Source: PALSA-270 sp963770915 | Lineage (GTDB): Bacteria; Acidobacteriota; Terriglobia; Terriglobales; Acidobacteriaceae | Length of the DNA: 64,000 bases | Reading direction: 5' to 3' | Assembly (NCBI GenBank): GCA_963770915.1 | Contig: CAVYRG010000001.1 | Span: 124,001 to 188,000 of the forward strand | Part shown: positions 1 through 8,541 of the stretch, piece by piece | Layout: the number at the start of each line of letters is the position of its first letter | How positions within the stretch are numbered: position 1 is the first letter of the stretch | Position numbers and translations under genes: made by a program | Notes under the pieces: generated by a model | Told to the model about the DNA's origin: nothing | Database searches by the model: none | The model's input: the letters and a program-made list of their open reading frames with translations, nothing else

Positions 1-1
1 G

Positions 2-2098
2 CTGGCTTTCAACCGCCGGGTCCTGGAAGAAGCGCTGGATGAATCAAATCCACCCCTCGAACGCCTGAAGTTTCTTGCTATCAGCGCCAGCAACCTGGAC
101 GAGTTTTTTGAAGTGCGGGTTGCGGGATTAGTACAGCAAATTGAGGACGGCTACACCGAGGCGGGCCCCGATGGGCTTACCCTGCGTGAAGAACGCGACG
201 AGCTTGCCAGGGAAACGCGCGAATTCGTCGAGGAGCAATATCGCTGCTGGAATGAAAAACTGCGCCCCGCACTGGCCGAAAAGGGAGTTCGGGTGCTGGG
301 CTTACACGAGTTGGGGCCGAGAGCGCGGGCTTTCATCGATGATTACGCGGAGCGTGAGCTCGATTTGCTCTTAACGCCGGTGACTGTCGATCCTGCTCAT
401 CCTTTTCCTCGGGTTATCAATAAAGCTCTGTGCGTTGCCTTTCTTCTGCGCCGGCGTAGGCGCTCTTCGCTTACCTACACCGGAGTGGTGACCGTGCCGC
501 GCGCCCTGCCGCGCCTGGTCCGCCTGCCTTCGGATGACTCGATCGACTTTATTTTTCTCGCCGACCTGGTGGCCCATCATGCGGCGCGTATGTATCACGG
601 CTACGACATTGTTTCCTCTTCGGCCTTCCGGGTCACGCGCAACAGCAACCTCTACCTGGCGGAAGAAGAATCGCGCAACTTGCTGGAGTCGGTCCGCACC
701 GAGTTACACAACCGCCGCAAGGGCGACGCCGTGCGTCTCGAGATCGAGGCGGACGCCGATCCCGAAATTATTGAGCGCCTGCGCAGCAACTTCGATCTCG
801 ACCCCTGGCAGGTGTTTCCCGTGCACGGCCCGGTTAATCTCTCGCGGCTATTCAATATTTACGACCAGACCGAGCATCCCGAGCTCAAGTACAAGACGTT
901 TGTGCCGCGCGAGCTTCGCCTGACGGCAAAGTCGCAGGATTTATTCGAAGAACTCCGCCGCCACGATATTCTGCTCCACCATCCTTACGATTCCTATGAC
1001 GCGGTGGTGTCGTTCATCGAGGCGGCGGCGGAAGATCCGCGCGTCCTCTCGATCAAGCAGACGCTTTATCGCACCAACGAGCATTCGCTGATCGTTCCGG
1101 CGCTGATCGCCGCCGCCGAAAAGAAAGAAGTGACGGCGGTAGTCGAGCTCAAGGCGCGTTTCGATGAGGATTCCAACATCCGCTGGTCCCGCGATCTGGA
1201 AGACGCGGGGGTGCAGGTATTCCACGGTTTGGTCGGGCTCAAGACGCACTGCAAACTATCCTTGCTCGTGCGCCGCGATCCTGACGGGCTTACACGCCGC
1301 TACGCCCACCTAGGCACCGGCAACTACAACGCCAGCACGGCTCGCATGTACACCGACCTGAGCCTGCTCACCTGCGATCCAAAAATCACCAGCGCGGTTC
1401 ATGACGTCTTCAGTTTTCTGACGGCATATGCCGAGCATCCCAGCTATGACCCCCTAATGGTGGCCCCGCTGAATCTGGCCGAGCATTGCCTGGCCCTGAT
1501 CGCCCGGGAGGCTGAGCATGCCCGTCACGGCCGCCGAGCGCACATCATCGCCAAGATGAACGCCCTGCTGGACAAGAACATCATTATGGCGTTGTATCGG
1601 GCCTCGCAGGCAGGAGTGGAAATTGATCTGATCGTGCGCGGCATCTGCGCCCTGCGGCCCGGAGTGCGCGGCGTCAGCGATCGCATTCGCGTGCGCAGCA
1701 TCGTGGGCCGCTTTCTTGAGCACAGCCGCATTTATCACTTCGCTAACGGCGGGGAGGAGGAAGTCTACGTGGGCAGTGCCGACTGGATGCCCCGCAACCT
1801 TTACGAAAGAGTGGAAGTGATCTTCCCCATCAAGGACGAACTGCTGCGCGAGCGCGTCCGCCATGAAATTCTCGGAGCTTGCCTTTCGGACAACACCAAA
1901 TCTCGTCTTCTGCAAAAGGACGGAACCTACATCCGAGCCTGGAAGGCGCAGGGGAAGCGTCATGCTCCGGCCGGATCGGCCGCTTTCAACGCTCAGGATT
2001 TTCTCATCGGACTGGCGGAAGGAAAACTCTCAATCGATGCATTGCCTGAGGCCGCCCCGGTTCGCAAGCGGAGAATAACTGTTGGAAAGGAAAGATAA
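2..2098 (+). CDS. ppk1: Polyphosphate kinase 1 (5' end outside window)
   Basis: PPK1 reversibly transfers the gamma-phosphate of ATP to inorganic polyphosphate. The reading frame is open from base 2 and already inside the family's N-terminal motif (LAFNRRVLEEALDESNPPLE, then ISASNLDEFFEVRVAG), so only a short N-terminus is missing; about 698 residues are visible. The catalytic core is present: YAHLGTGNYNASTARMY contains the His expected to be phosphorylated, and the C-terminal ICALRPGV and VGSADWMPRNLYERVE blocks are intact. It ends 6 bp before sixA on the same strand, so the two are probably cotranscribed. Its neighbours (SixA, Ppx, CHAD, Pst) are all phosphate or polyphosphate related. Confidence 0.97.
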   Translation: MAFNRRVLEEALDESNPPLERLKFLAISASNLDEFFEVRVAGLVQQIEDGYTEAGPDGLTLREERDELARETREFVEEQYRCWNEKLRPALAEKGVRVLGLHELGPRARAFIDDYAERELDLLLTPVTVDPAHPFPRVINKALCVAFLLRRRRRSSLTYTGVVTVPRALPRLVRLPSDDSIDFIFLADLVAHHAARMYHGYDIVSSSAFRVTRNSNLYLAEEESRNLLESVRTELHNRRKGDAVRLEIEADADPEIIERLRSNFDLDPWQVFPVHGPVNLSRLFNIYDQTEHPELKYKTFVPRELRLTAKSQDLFEELRRHDILLHHPYDSYDAVVSFIEAAAEDPRVLSIKQTLYRTNEHSLIVPALIAAAEKKEVTAVVELKARFDEDSNIRWSRDLEDAGVQVFHGLVGLKTHCKLSLLVRRDPDGLTRRYAHLGTGNYNASTARMYTDLSLLTCDPKITSAVHDVFSFLTAYAEHPSYDPLMVAPLNLAEHCLALIAREAEHARHGRRAHIIAKMNALLDKNIIMALYRASQAGVEIDLIVRGICALRPGVRGVSDRIRVRSIVGRFLEHSRIYHFANGGEEEVYVGSADWMPRNLYERVEVIFPIKDELLRERVRHEILGACLSDNTKSRLLQKDGTYIRAWKAQGKRHAPAGSAAFNAQDFLIGLAEGKLSIDALPEAAPVRKRRITVGKER

Positions 2099-2104
2099 GG
2101 CCCC

Positions 2105-2635
2105 ATGATTGTTTATTTTCTGCGCCACGCCAGCGCCGGCGTTCCGGTTAGCAACGCCAAAAAAGACGAAAAGCGCGCTCTCGACGAATCCGGTATCCAG
2201 CAGTGCGGCTATGTGGGCCGCGCGCTGACCGCGATGGACATTCAGGTGGATGCGCTGCTCTCCAGCCCCTTGAAGCGAGCCGCACAAACCGCCTCTCTTG
2301 TCGGCAACGAACTCAGTTACGAAGGCAAGCTGCATCTGGAAGATGCCCTGCGGCCCTCCGCTTCCTTTGCTGATTTTCAGAAGCTGATCGACAAATATAG
2401 CCGGCTGGAAAGCGTGATGGTGGTGGGGCACAATCCGAGCCTGAGCGCGTTTCTGGGCCGCTGCATCGGCGAACCCGGTTCCGAAGCCTCCGTGGAGTTG
2501 AAGAAGGGAGCCATCGCCAAAGTCGAAATGGGACGGAACTCCGGGACCTTGCATTGGTGCCTGACCCCGAAAATCCTGCGCATCCTCTACGCCGCGGCGG
2601 CAGAAAGCTCCCGCCCGAAGACTTCCCGGAAGTAG
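2105..2635 (+). CDS. sixA: SixA-type phosphohistidine phosphatase
   Basis: Histidine-phosphatase-superfamily protein of 176 residues. It has the N-terminal catalytic RHAS motif (MIVYFLRHASAG), the LSSPLKRAAQTA arginine motif and the VVGHNPSLS histidine motif. SixA proteins dephosphorylate phosphohistidine in HPt or PTS-type proteins. The start is ATG 6 bp after the ppk1 stop, consistent with one operon. Since PPK1 works through a phosphohistidine, pairing with SixA is suggestive, but a direct link is inference. The 3' end overlaps the convergent ppx gene by about 49 bp. Confidence 0.9.
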   Translation: MIVYFLRHASAGVPVSNAKKDEKRALDESGIQQCGYVGRALTAMDIQVDALLSSPLKRAAQTASLVGNELSYEGKLHLEDALRPSASFADFQKLIDKYSRLESVMVVGHNPSLSAFLGRCIGEPGSEASVELKKGAIAKVEMGRNSGTLHWCLTPKILRILYAAAAESSRPKTSRK

Positions 2636-4116
2636 CTTCGCTCTTTCTCCACCGCCCACAACTCAAGATCCACCGCGTTGCGCCCCTTGGGAACCAGCGT
2701 CACTCTCACATCGCCGCTGTGCACCCGCACCCGCGTTTTCTGCACCGCTCCACTGCGGCCAAGATTCAATGCCCGCGCCAGCCTCAGGATCAATGACGCC
2801 TGCCGTACACTTTCGCGGTCCTCCGGCCGCAGCAATTTCATAGGCCCGTCGCCTGCGGTCGGCCGCGACTTCCCCAGATAACGCGCCACCGCTGCGATCA
2901 CGCTCCGCTGTTGCGGCGTATATCCCAGAATCTCCGAGTGCAGAATAATGTAGTGCGTATGCCGGTGCCGGCCATTGCGATTCACGTAGTCCCCGACCTC
3001 GTAAAGCATGGCGGCGGCGGACAGCCATTCCCGGAACTCCGGTGGCAAGTGATGCACTGGCTTGAGCGCCGTAAACATCTGCATCGCCGATTCCCGTACT
3101 CGCAACGCGTGCGCCATATCCACGCGGTAGTGCTCCACCGCCGCCCGGATCGAGTCCCAACGTTCCGACTCCAGTTGTTTGCCGGAACGCGTGCTGCGGT
3201 CGTATTCGGCAGCCATCTGAGCCAGCAGCCCGTCGCGCAACCCCAGCGGCGAATAGCGAAAGCCGGGCAACTGGCAGCGTTCCAGCAGTTCGCTGTACAC
3301 CGCCGCTCCGGCCACGATGATCTCGGCTCGCTTCGGTCCGACGCCTGACAGCTTTTTTCGGCCTTCGATAGGCAGCCGCGCCAGCCGCTTGGTGATTTGT
3401 CGAAGTTGCACCCGCGAGACCGTCGTCGCGCGGGCGCCTCGCGTCTTGTAGAGTCCGTGACAAACCGTCGCCAGTGAGGCGGCGGTTCCAGAAGTCGCCA
3501 GAACCAGTTTGGGCCGGGCCCGTGCCACCCTCGTGGCGATGCGGCCGATTTCCCGCGCCGCAAAGCTGCGCAGCCGGCGCAATTCCGTTTTCCGCGGAGG
3601 ATCGTGGCGGAAGAACTCATTGGTCAACCGCACCGCGCCAAGCGGAAGACTCACAGTCTCCCGGATGTGGCCCTGATTGGAAATGGTGAGCTCGCAGCTC
3701 CCGCCGCCCAGGTCCATCATCAGCATCGGCGAAGCCGTCACTCGCAGGGAAGATACCAAGCCCAGGTGAATGAGGCGCGCTTCCTCCAGCCCGGAGATGA
3801 TTTCCAGCCTCCATCCTGTCGCCGAGCGAACCCATTCCAGGAAGGCGCGCGAATTGCGGGCATCACGCAGGGCGCTGGTTCCGACCACGCGCACCACATC
3901 CGCGCCCGCGTTTTGCACTGCGCGATGAAACCGGCGCAGTACTTTTACCGTCAGCGCCATGGCATCCGGCGAGAGCAAACCCGTGCGAAACACCCATTCG
4001 CCCAGGCGCGTCACTTCGCGGTCTTCGTGAATCTCATGCAGGCGGTGGCCAATGAGCCGTGCGATCTTGAGCCGCACGGAATTGGACCCGATGTCTACCG
4101 CAGCGAAGGTCGGCAT
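2587..4116 (-). CDS. ppx: Ppx/GppA family exopolyphosphatase
   Basis: 509-residue ASKHA-fold phosphatase that hydrolyses terminal phosphate from polyphosphate or pppGpp. Motifs: AAVDIGSNSVRLKI (phosphate 1), VVGTSALRDARNSRAF, MDLGGGSCEL (phosphate 2), plus a C-terminal HD-like region (VRESAMQMF, LLYEVGDYVNRNGRHRHT). The start is set at MPTFAAVDIGSN because the family begins just before DIGSN; the frame extends 9 codons further upstream. It converges on sixA with overlapping 3' ends. It is the degradative counterpart of the ppk1 next door. Ppx and GppA cannot be separated from sequence alone. Confidence 0.93.
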   Translation of the reverse strand: MPTFAAVDIGSNSVRLKIARLIGHRLHEIHEDREVTRLGEWVFRTGLLSPDAMALTVKVLRRFHRAVQNAGADVVRVVGTSALRDARNSRAFLEWVRSATGWRLEIISGLEEARLIHLGLVSSLRVTASPMLMMDLGGGSCELTISNQGHIRETVSLPLGAVRLTNEFFRHDPPRKTELRRLRSFAAREIGRIATRVARARPKLVLATSGTAASLATVCHGLYKTRGARATTVSRVQLRQITKRLARLPIEGRKKLSGVGPKRAEIIVAGAAVYSELLERCQLPGFRYSPLGLRDGLLAQMAAEYDRSTRSGKQLESERWDSIRAAVEHYRVDMAHALRVRESAMQMFTALKPVHHLPPEFREWLSAAAMLYEVGDYVNRNGRHRHTHYIILHSEILGYTPQQRSVIAAVARYLGKSRPTAGDGPMKLLRPEDRESVRQASLILRLARALNLGRSGAVQKTRVRVHSGDVRVTLVPKGRNAVDLELWAVEKERSYFREVFGRELSAAAA

Positions 4117-4266
4117 AGAGGAAAGCCCCACAGTGTATCGCAAGAAGTTCCGTCAGAATCGCGGAACCATTCGCGAGCCCAATCCGTAGTAGTCTTTGTG
4201 CGGATCTGCGACGCCGGCCGGTTCCATGTTCTCATCAGGACAATGCGGCCGATAGGAGAGAAAACC

Positions 4267-4845
4267 ATGTCCCGTTGGACAACCGCTCGATGGCTCGCCG
4301 TACTATTGATAGTGGGTTTCTTCCTGGTTGACCGCCCGCTGCTAGGCCAGGACCAATCGACTTTGGTCATCGTTTTCAATGACGGACATCAGCAGAACAT
4401 TCCCATGCCTGGCTCGCGGGTGGAGTTCAAGGGTTCCCAGATGATCGTCACCCGTGGCGGACATCCCCAGACCTTCATGGTGAGCCATGTGGCCCGGATC
4501 GAGCTCAACTACCCGGGTGCGGCGAGCTTTAATCGTGGTCACTTCCTCGGAAAATGGAAGCTGGGCGACGGTGTCGGCGGTTATTTCTACATCACCTTGA
4601 AGCGCGATGGCACCGCATACCGTTCCGCCAATTCAAGTCACATGATGCGCATCTCGGGGCCCAGTTATGGACATTGGACGGTGGTCGAGGGCGAGGCGCG
4701 TATCAGCTGGGATGATGGCTGGCGCGACGAGCTTCGCAAAGTGGGAGACAAATACGAAAAGCTCGCGTTCAAGCCTGGCCAGACGTTCTCCGATACCCCG
4801 GACAACACCGCGGACGCTCAGAACGCCGATTCCGAACCACTCTGA
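4267..4845 (+). CDS. Exported hypothetical protein
   Basis: 192 residues. An N-terminal signal (RWLAVLLIVGFFLVDRPLLGQ) is followed by a mature domain of about 165 residues with no family I recognise. The mature part starts with a short beta-rich segment (TLVIVFNDGHQQNIPM, SRVEFKGSQMIV), then FLGKWKLGDGVGGYFYITLKRDGTAYRS, which looks like a lipocalin/avidin-like 'how much does it deviate from blank' beta-barrel module, then GHWTVVEGEARISWDDGWRDEL. The longer open frame upstream is antisense to ppx and is not used. It lies alone on the plus strand between ppx and the CHAD gene, both minus. Confidence 0.75.
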   Translation: MSRWTTARWLAVLLIVGFFLVDRPLLGQDQSTLVIVFNDGHQQNIPMPGSRVEFKGSQMIVTRGGHPQTFMVSHVARIELNYPGAASFNRGHFLGKWKLGDGVGGYFYITLKRDGTAYRSANSSHMMRISGPSYGHWTVVEGEARISWDDGWRDELRKVGDKYEKLAFKPGQTFSDTPDNTADAQNADSEPL

Positions 4846-4867
4846 TCAGCAAATCGCGAGTAATCGG

Positions 4868-5707
4868 CTAGGCGACCGCTGATTGGCGGGGCTTTGCCGT
4901 CGCCTGCGGCTGGCGGCTCTCTATCAAGGCTGGCTTCTTGGCCGAGGATTCGGCCCGCAATTCCGCCACCGCGATGATTGCCTGGCGGAATTTGGCGCGC
5001 GTCAGGTTGCGCAGCGCCGCGATCAAGGATGAGTTCTCAACGCCTTCGAAAAGCTTTTCCGCTCTTTGGGTAAGCTTTAGCCAATCGTGCCAGTCACCGA
5101 CCACATCCTGCATGCGCTTTAGCCGTTCCACCAGCCGCGCGGCTTCTGCGTCCTGCCCGGCAAGCTCGGCAAGATAGCGGGCCCGCTTGCCGGCGATGCG
5201 ATATTGGTGAAGGGTTCTCTCGGTGAGCGGCCCGTGATGCTGTGTTACCTTCGCCATCACTCGCTGCGCCATCGCCATGGGCTTTCCCTCTGGCACACTG
5301 ATCTCCGTGGCGGCGCGCTTGAGACGTTTGCGCAGCTCACGTACCGTGCGCCGATCGAACTCCCGCACAAATTTCTCCTCGCAACGCGACCGCTGGTCGG
5401 CGAGCGTGCGCAGCAGTTTGGCTTTGTGGAGGGTACCTTCCGGTAGCCGAAGATTGCGCAGAGCGCCGATCTCCACATCCAGATCGCGCAACCGCCCCGC
5501 CTTCTTCCGCAAACGCGTGAGCAGCTTAAGCAGCTTCTTGCCTTTGCGGTCGGGTGAGGGAACAAGTTCGCCCAGGACGGTTTCCACCCGCCTGGCCGCC
5601 GTGCGGAAACGGTGCACGCTCTCCACGCCGGGCTTGGCGGCGAGCTTCGTCAGTTGGCGGCCTAACTTATCGAAGACAAATCGTTCGCGTGACTGCTTCA
5701 CTGGCAT
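4868..5707 (-). CDS. CHAD domain protein (polyphosphate-associated)
   Basis: 279-residue, helix-rich, strongly basic protein matching the CHAD (conserved histidine alpha-helical domain) pattern. Conserved pieces: VHRFRTAARRVETVLGEL near the N-terminus, RLRDLDVEIGALRNL, and LHQYRIAGKRARYLAELAG, where H and K/R residues line the face that binds phosphate chains. CHAD proteins are reported to bind inorganic polyphosphate and often sit near ppk/ppx. No CYTH domain is fused. It is divergent from pstC across a 160-bp gap. Confidence 0.88.
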   Translation of the reverse strand: MPVKQSRERFVFDKLGRQLTKLAAKPGVESVHRFRTAARRVETVLGELVPSPDRKGKKLLKLLTRLRKKAGRLRDLDVEIGALRNLRLPEGTLHKAKLLRTLADQRSRCEEKFVREFDRRTVRELRKRLKRAATEISVPEGKPMAMAQRVMAKVTQHHGPLTERTLHQYRIAGKRARYLAELAGQDAEAARLVERLKRMQDVVGDWHDWLKLTQRAEKLFEGVENSSLIAALRNLTRAKFRQAIIAVAELRAESSAKKPALIESRQPQATAKPRQSAVA

Positions 5708-5759
5708 AAATCAAATTCGCAAGACATTCTAGAGGTTACGCGGCAGGCCTAGGATATAC

Positions 5760-5781
5760 GGGGGAAAAGCCCCCCTTTTTT
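5760..5781 (+). terminator. Short GC hairpin plus T6 upstream of pstC
   Basis: Five G (5760-5764), a five-base loop, C-run 5770-5775, then six T. It has intrinsic-terminator form in the plus direction, yet it lies between the divergent CHAD gene and pstC, with no plus-strand gene immediately upstream. It may end antisense transcription through the CHAD gene. Confidence 0.5.
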
Positions 5782-5786
5782 GACTC

Positions 5787-5815
5787 TTGACGATATTACC
5801 CAAAAAAGGAAAAAT
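5787..5815 (+). promoter_or_regulatory. Candidate sigma70-like promoter for pst operon
   Basis: TTGACG, 17-bp spacer, AAAAAT (4/6 to the -10 consensus). Downstream, 5838-5857 carries two imperfect half-sites (TTGTAAC and CTGTTAG) that vaguely recall a Pho box, but their spacing is not the canonical 11 bp. The assignment is tentative. Confidence 0.3.
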
Positions 5816-5867
5816 GCGACCGGCCATTTTAACACTCTTGTAACAAAACTCTGTTAGTTTGCCTGGG

Positions 5868-6902
5868 ATGGCAAACCAAGCCTTAGGAGCGCCCAACTTG
5901 CCCGGACCGCAACCCGTTGCAAAATCAGAGGTTGCTTCGGTTCCCAAGGCGCACGCCGCTCCTCTGATTACCGCCAGGCACAATCAGTTTGCCGACACCG
6001 CATTTCACATTGCCATGCTGGGCTGCGGGTTGTGCGTGCTAGCCCTGGTGGGACTGATCATCTACGAGTTAATCACCGGATCCAAGCTTTCCTTGCACGC
6101 CTTCGGATGGAAGTTTTTCGTCCAGAGTGACTGGGATCCGGTCAACGAGCAATTCGGCGCGCTGCCCTTCGTTTTCGGGACCATCGTTTCTTCCATCTTG
6201 GCGCTGGTGATAGCAGTGCCCCTCGCGGTCGGTGTTGCGACCTTTATTACCGAGATGGCGCCGGCCTGGCTGCGCGGGCCGTTGGCTTTCACCACGGAAT
6301 TGCTGGCGGCAATTCCCAGCGTCATCTATGGCCTGTGGGCGATCTTTGTCTTGGTGCCGCTATTGCGAGTGTACGTTGAACCCTTTCTGGGCAAGTATTT
6401 CGGTTGGACGGGGCTGTTCACCGGCTATCCCTTCGGCATCGGAATGCTGGCGGCCGGGGTCATTCTGGCTATCATGGTGATTCCCATCATTTCCGCAATC
6501 ACCCGCGAAGTGATGACTGCGGTTCCGCAGCAGCAGCGGGAAGCGGTGCTCGCCCTCGGCGCTACGCGCTGGGAGATGATCCGCGTCGGCGTGCTACGCA
6601 ACGCTCGCGCCGGCATCTTTGGTGGCATCATCCTGGGCCTCGGCCGGGCGTTGGGTGAAACCATGGCTGTCACCATGGTGATCGGGAACACGGCGCAAAT
6701 CGAGAAGTCCCTGTTTGCGCCCGGCTACACCATGGCCAGCGTGCTGGCGAATGAATTCACCGAAGCCATCAGCAATCTCTACATCAGTTCCCTGGTGGAA
6801 ATTGGACTGGCGCTCTTTATTGTGACGATCATCGTGAATATCATCGCGCAATTCCTGGTCTGGACCGTCACTCGGGGCACGCCTTCGAGGGGCCATGCCT
6901 GA
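5868..6902 (+). CDS. pstC: Phosphate ABC transporter permease PstC
   Basis: 344-residue inner-membrane permease of the high-affinity phosphate importer. It has six hydrophobic segments beginning with the stretch CGLCVLALVGLIIYELITG, and the permease EAA-type loop (QQQREAVLALGATRWEMIRVGVLRNARAGIFGGIILGLGRALGETMAV) that docks PstB. The start is ATG 5868; a TTG three codons upstream (5859) is the alternative. The N-terminus has an unusual roughly 45-residue hydrophilic extension before the first membrane segment. It overlaps pstA by 8 bp. No pstS lies upstream in this window. Confidence 0.95.
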   Translation: MANQALGAPNLPGPQPVAKSEVASVPKAHAAPLITARHNQFADTAFHIAMLGCGLCVLALVGLIIYELITGSKLSLHAFGWKFFVQSDWDPVNEQFGALPFVFGTIVSSILALVIAVPLAVGVATFITEMAPAWLRGPLAFTTELLAAIPSVIYGLWAIFVLVPLLRVYVEPFLGKYFGWTGLFTGYPFGIGMLAAGVILAIMVIPIISAITREVMTAVPQQQREAVLALGATRWEMIRVGVLRNARAGIFGGIILGLGRALGETMAVTMVIGNTAQIEKSLFAPGYTMASVLANEFTEAISNLYISSLVEIGLALFIVTIIVNIIAQFLVWTVTRGTPSRGHA

Positions 6903-7779
6903 CGCCACTGCGCTGCCCAACACGACTCTTCCGCCGATCAGCCTGTGGCGGCGTGGCAAGAACACCTTCGTGACCTTTGCCGCTGTGGGCGCCGTTATTC
7001 TTGTGCTGGCGCCGCTGGCGGCGATCTTCGCCTATCTCGTGATCCGGGGCATCGGTTCCATAAACTGGGCATTCCTCACCCAGCCTCCCAAGCCGGTGGG
7101 CGAGCCCGGGGGCGGCATGGCAGAAGCTATCGCCGGCTCGTGCCTCATCTTGGGAATCGCCAGTCTCATCGGCGTTCCCATCGGCATCGGAGCCGGCATC
7201 TACCTTGCCGAGTACGGCCGCAACCGCATGGGAGATCTGGTTCGCTTCACGGCAGACGTGCTAAACGGCGTGCCTTCGATCGTCGTCGGTCTGGTGGCAT
7301 ACGGCATTGTGGTCGTGACCCAAGGGGGCTTTTCCGCGCTGGCCGGGGGCGTTGCCCTTGGCATCATGATGATCCCCACGATCACCCGCGCCACCGAGGA
7401 AATGCTTCTGTTGGTGCCGAACGTAGTGCGGGAAGCAGCCTACGGGCTGGGGGTTTCGCGCTGGCGAACCACGCTGTCTATCACGCTGCGTACCGCCACT
7501 TCCGGTGTCATCACCGGGGTGATGTTGGCGTTCGCCCGCGTGGCCGGCGAGACCGCACCCTTGCTCTTCACCGCCCTGGGCAACGACTATTGGAATTGGA
7601 AAATCACCCAGCCCACCGACGCGTTGTCTCTGCGCATTTTCAAATACGCCATTTCGCCTTTCGATGAATGGCATCGGCAGGCCTGGGCCGGCGCGCTGAT
7701 TCTGATCATCCTGATCGTTCTTGCGGTCTCGGCAGTGCGCATTGCCGCCAGCCGCGGTACTCTTAAGGGAGCAAACTAA
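6895..7779 (+). CDS. pstA: Phosphate ABC transporter permease PstA
   Basis: 294 residues, partner of PstC. Hydrophobic segments include FAAVGAVILVLAPLAAIFAYLVI and the C-terminal ALILIILIVLAVSAVRIAA. The coupling loop LVPNVVREAAYGLGVSRWRTTLSITLRTATSGVITGVMLAFARVAGETAPLLFTA is typical of PstA. It overlaps pstC and is separated by 3 bp from pstB, so translational coupling is likely. Confidence 0.95.
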   Translation: MPDATALPNTTLPPISLWRRGKNTFVTFAAVGAVILVLAPLAAIFAYLVIRGIGSINWAFLTQPPKPVGEPGGGMAEAIAGSCLILGIASLIGVPIGIGAGIYLAEYGRNRMGDLVRFTADVLNGVPSIVVGLVAYGIVVVTQGGFSALAGGVALGIMMIPTITRATEEMLLLVPNVVREAAYGLGVSRWRTTLSITLRTATSGVITGVMLAFARVAGETAPLLFTALGNDYWNWKITQPTDALSLRIFKYAISPFDEWHRQAWAGALILIILIVLAVSAVRIAASRGTLKGAN

Positions 7780-7782
7780 CCT

Positions 7783-8541
7783 ATGGGCGTCGGCATTAAA
7801 GTCGAGAATCTGAACGCCTGGTTTGGCAAAACCCAGGCTCTCCGCAACATCAACATGACCGCGGAAGCCAACCATTGCACTGCCGTGATCGGGCCCTCCG
7901 GCTGCGGCAAGTCCACCTTCGTGCGCTGTCTGAACCGCATGCACGAGACCATTCCCGACGCGCGCGCCACTGGCCGCGTCCGCATCGGTGAGTTGGATGT
8001 CTACAACGGAACCTCCGCCGTCTCCATTCGCCGCCGCATCGGCATGGTCTTCCAAAAGCCCAATCCTTTTCCCACGATGTCGATTTACGACAACGTGGCC
8101 GCCGGCTTGAAGCTGAACGGCTATCGCGACCATCATCGCCTGAACGAGATCGTGGAGCGCTCGCTCAAGCTCTCCGCTCTTTGGGATGAGGTGAAAGACA
8201 CGCTCAAGAAGAAATCCGGAGCCAGCCTCTCCGGCGGCCAGCAGCAGCGCCTGTGCATCGCCCGCGCCCTCGCCGTGCAGCCCGAAGTCCTGCTCATGGA
8301 CGAGCCCTGCTCCGCCCTCGACCCCATCTCCACCGGCAAGATCGAAGAGCTTATTTTTCAGCTCAAGGAAAGCTTTACCATTGTGATCGTAACTCACAAT
8401 ATGCAACAGGCTTCGCGCGTGGCGGAATTTACCGGTTTCTTCCTGCTGGGCGAGTTGATTGAATTCGATAAGACTGAGAAAATCTTTACCACTCCCTCCG
8501 ACAAGCGTACGGAGGACTACATTACAGGCAGGTTTGGATAA
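7783..8541 (+). CDS. pstB: Phosphate ABC transporter ATPase PstB
   Basis: 252-residue ATPase. It has Walker A GPSGCGKST, the PstB-typical KPNPFPTMSIYDNVAAGLKLNG, signature LSGGQQQRLCIARAL, Walker B VLLMDEPCSALDP and the switch His in IVIVTHNMQQASRVAE. Length and motif order are normal. The start ATG is 3 bp after the pstA stop, and the stop overlaps the phoU start (TAATG). Confidence 0.97.
   Translation: MGVGIKVENLNAWFGKTQALRNINMTAEANHCTAVIGPSGCGKSTFVRCLNRMHETIPDARATGRVRIGELDVYNGTSAVSIRRRIGMVFQKPNPFPTMSIYDNVAAGLKLNGYRDHHRLNEIVERSLKLSALWDEVKDTLKKKSGASLSGGQQQRLCIARALAVQPEVLLMDEPCSALDPISTGKIEELIFQLKESFTIVIVTHNMQQASRVAEFTGFFLLGELIEFDKTEKIFTTPSDKRTEDYITGRFG

Noticed and set aside
3604..4266. Extended N-terminus for the exported protein at 4267
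   Set aside because: It is antisense to ppx and lacks similarity; a signal peptide begins exactly at 4267.
5838..5857. Pho box upstream of pstC
   Set aside because: The two half-sites match the consensus only partly and are spaced 13 rather than 11 bases; too weak to list as an operator.
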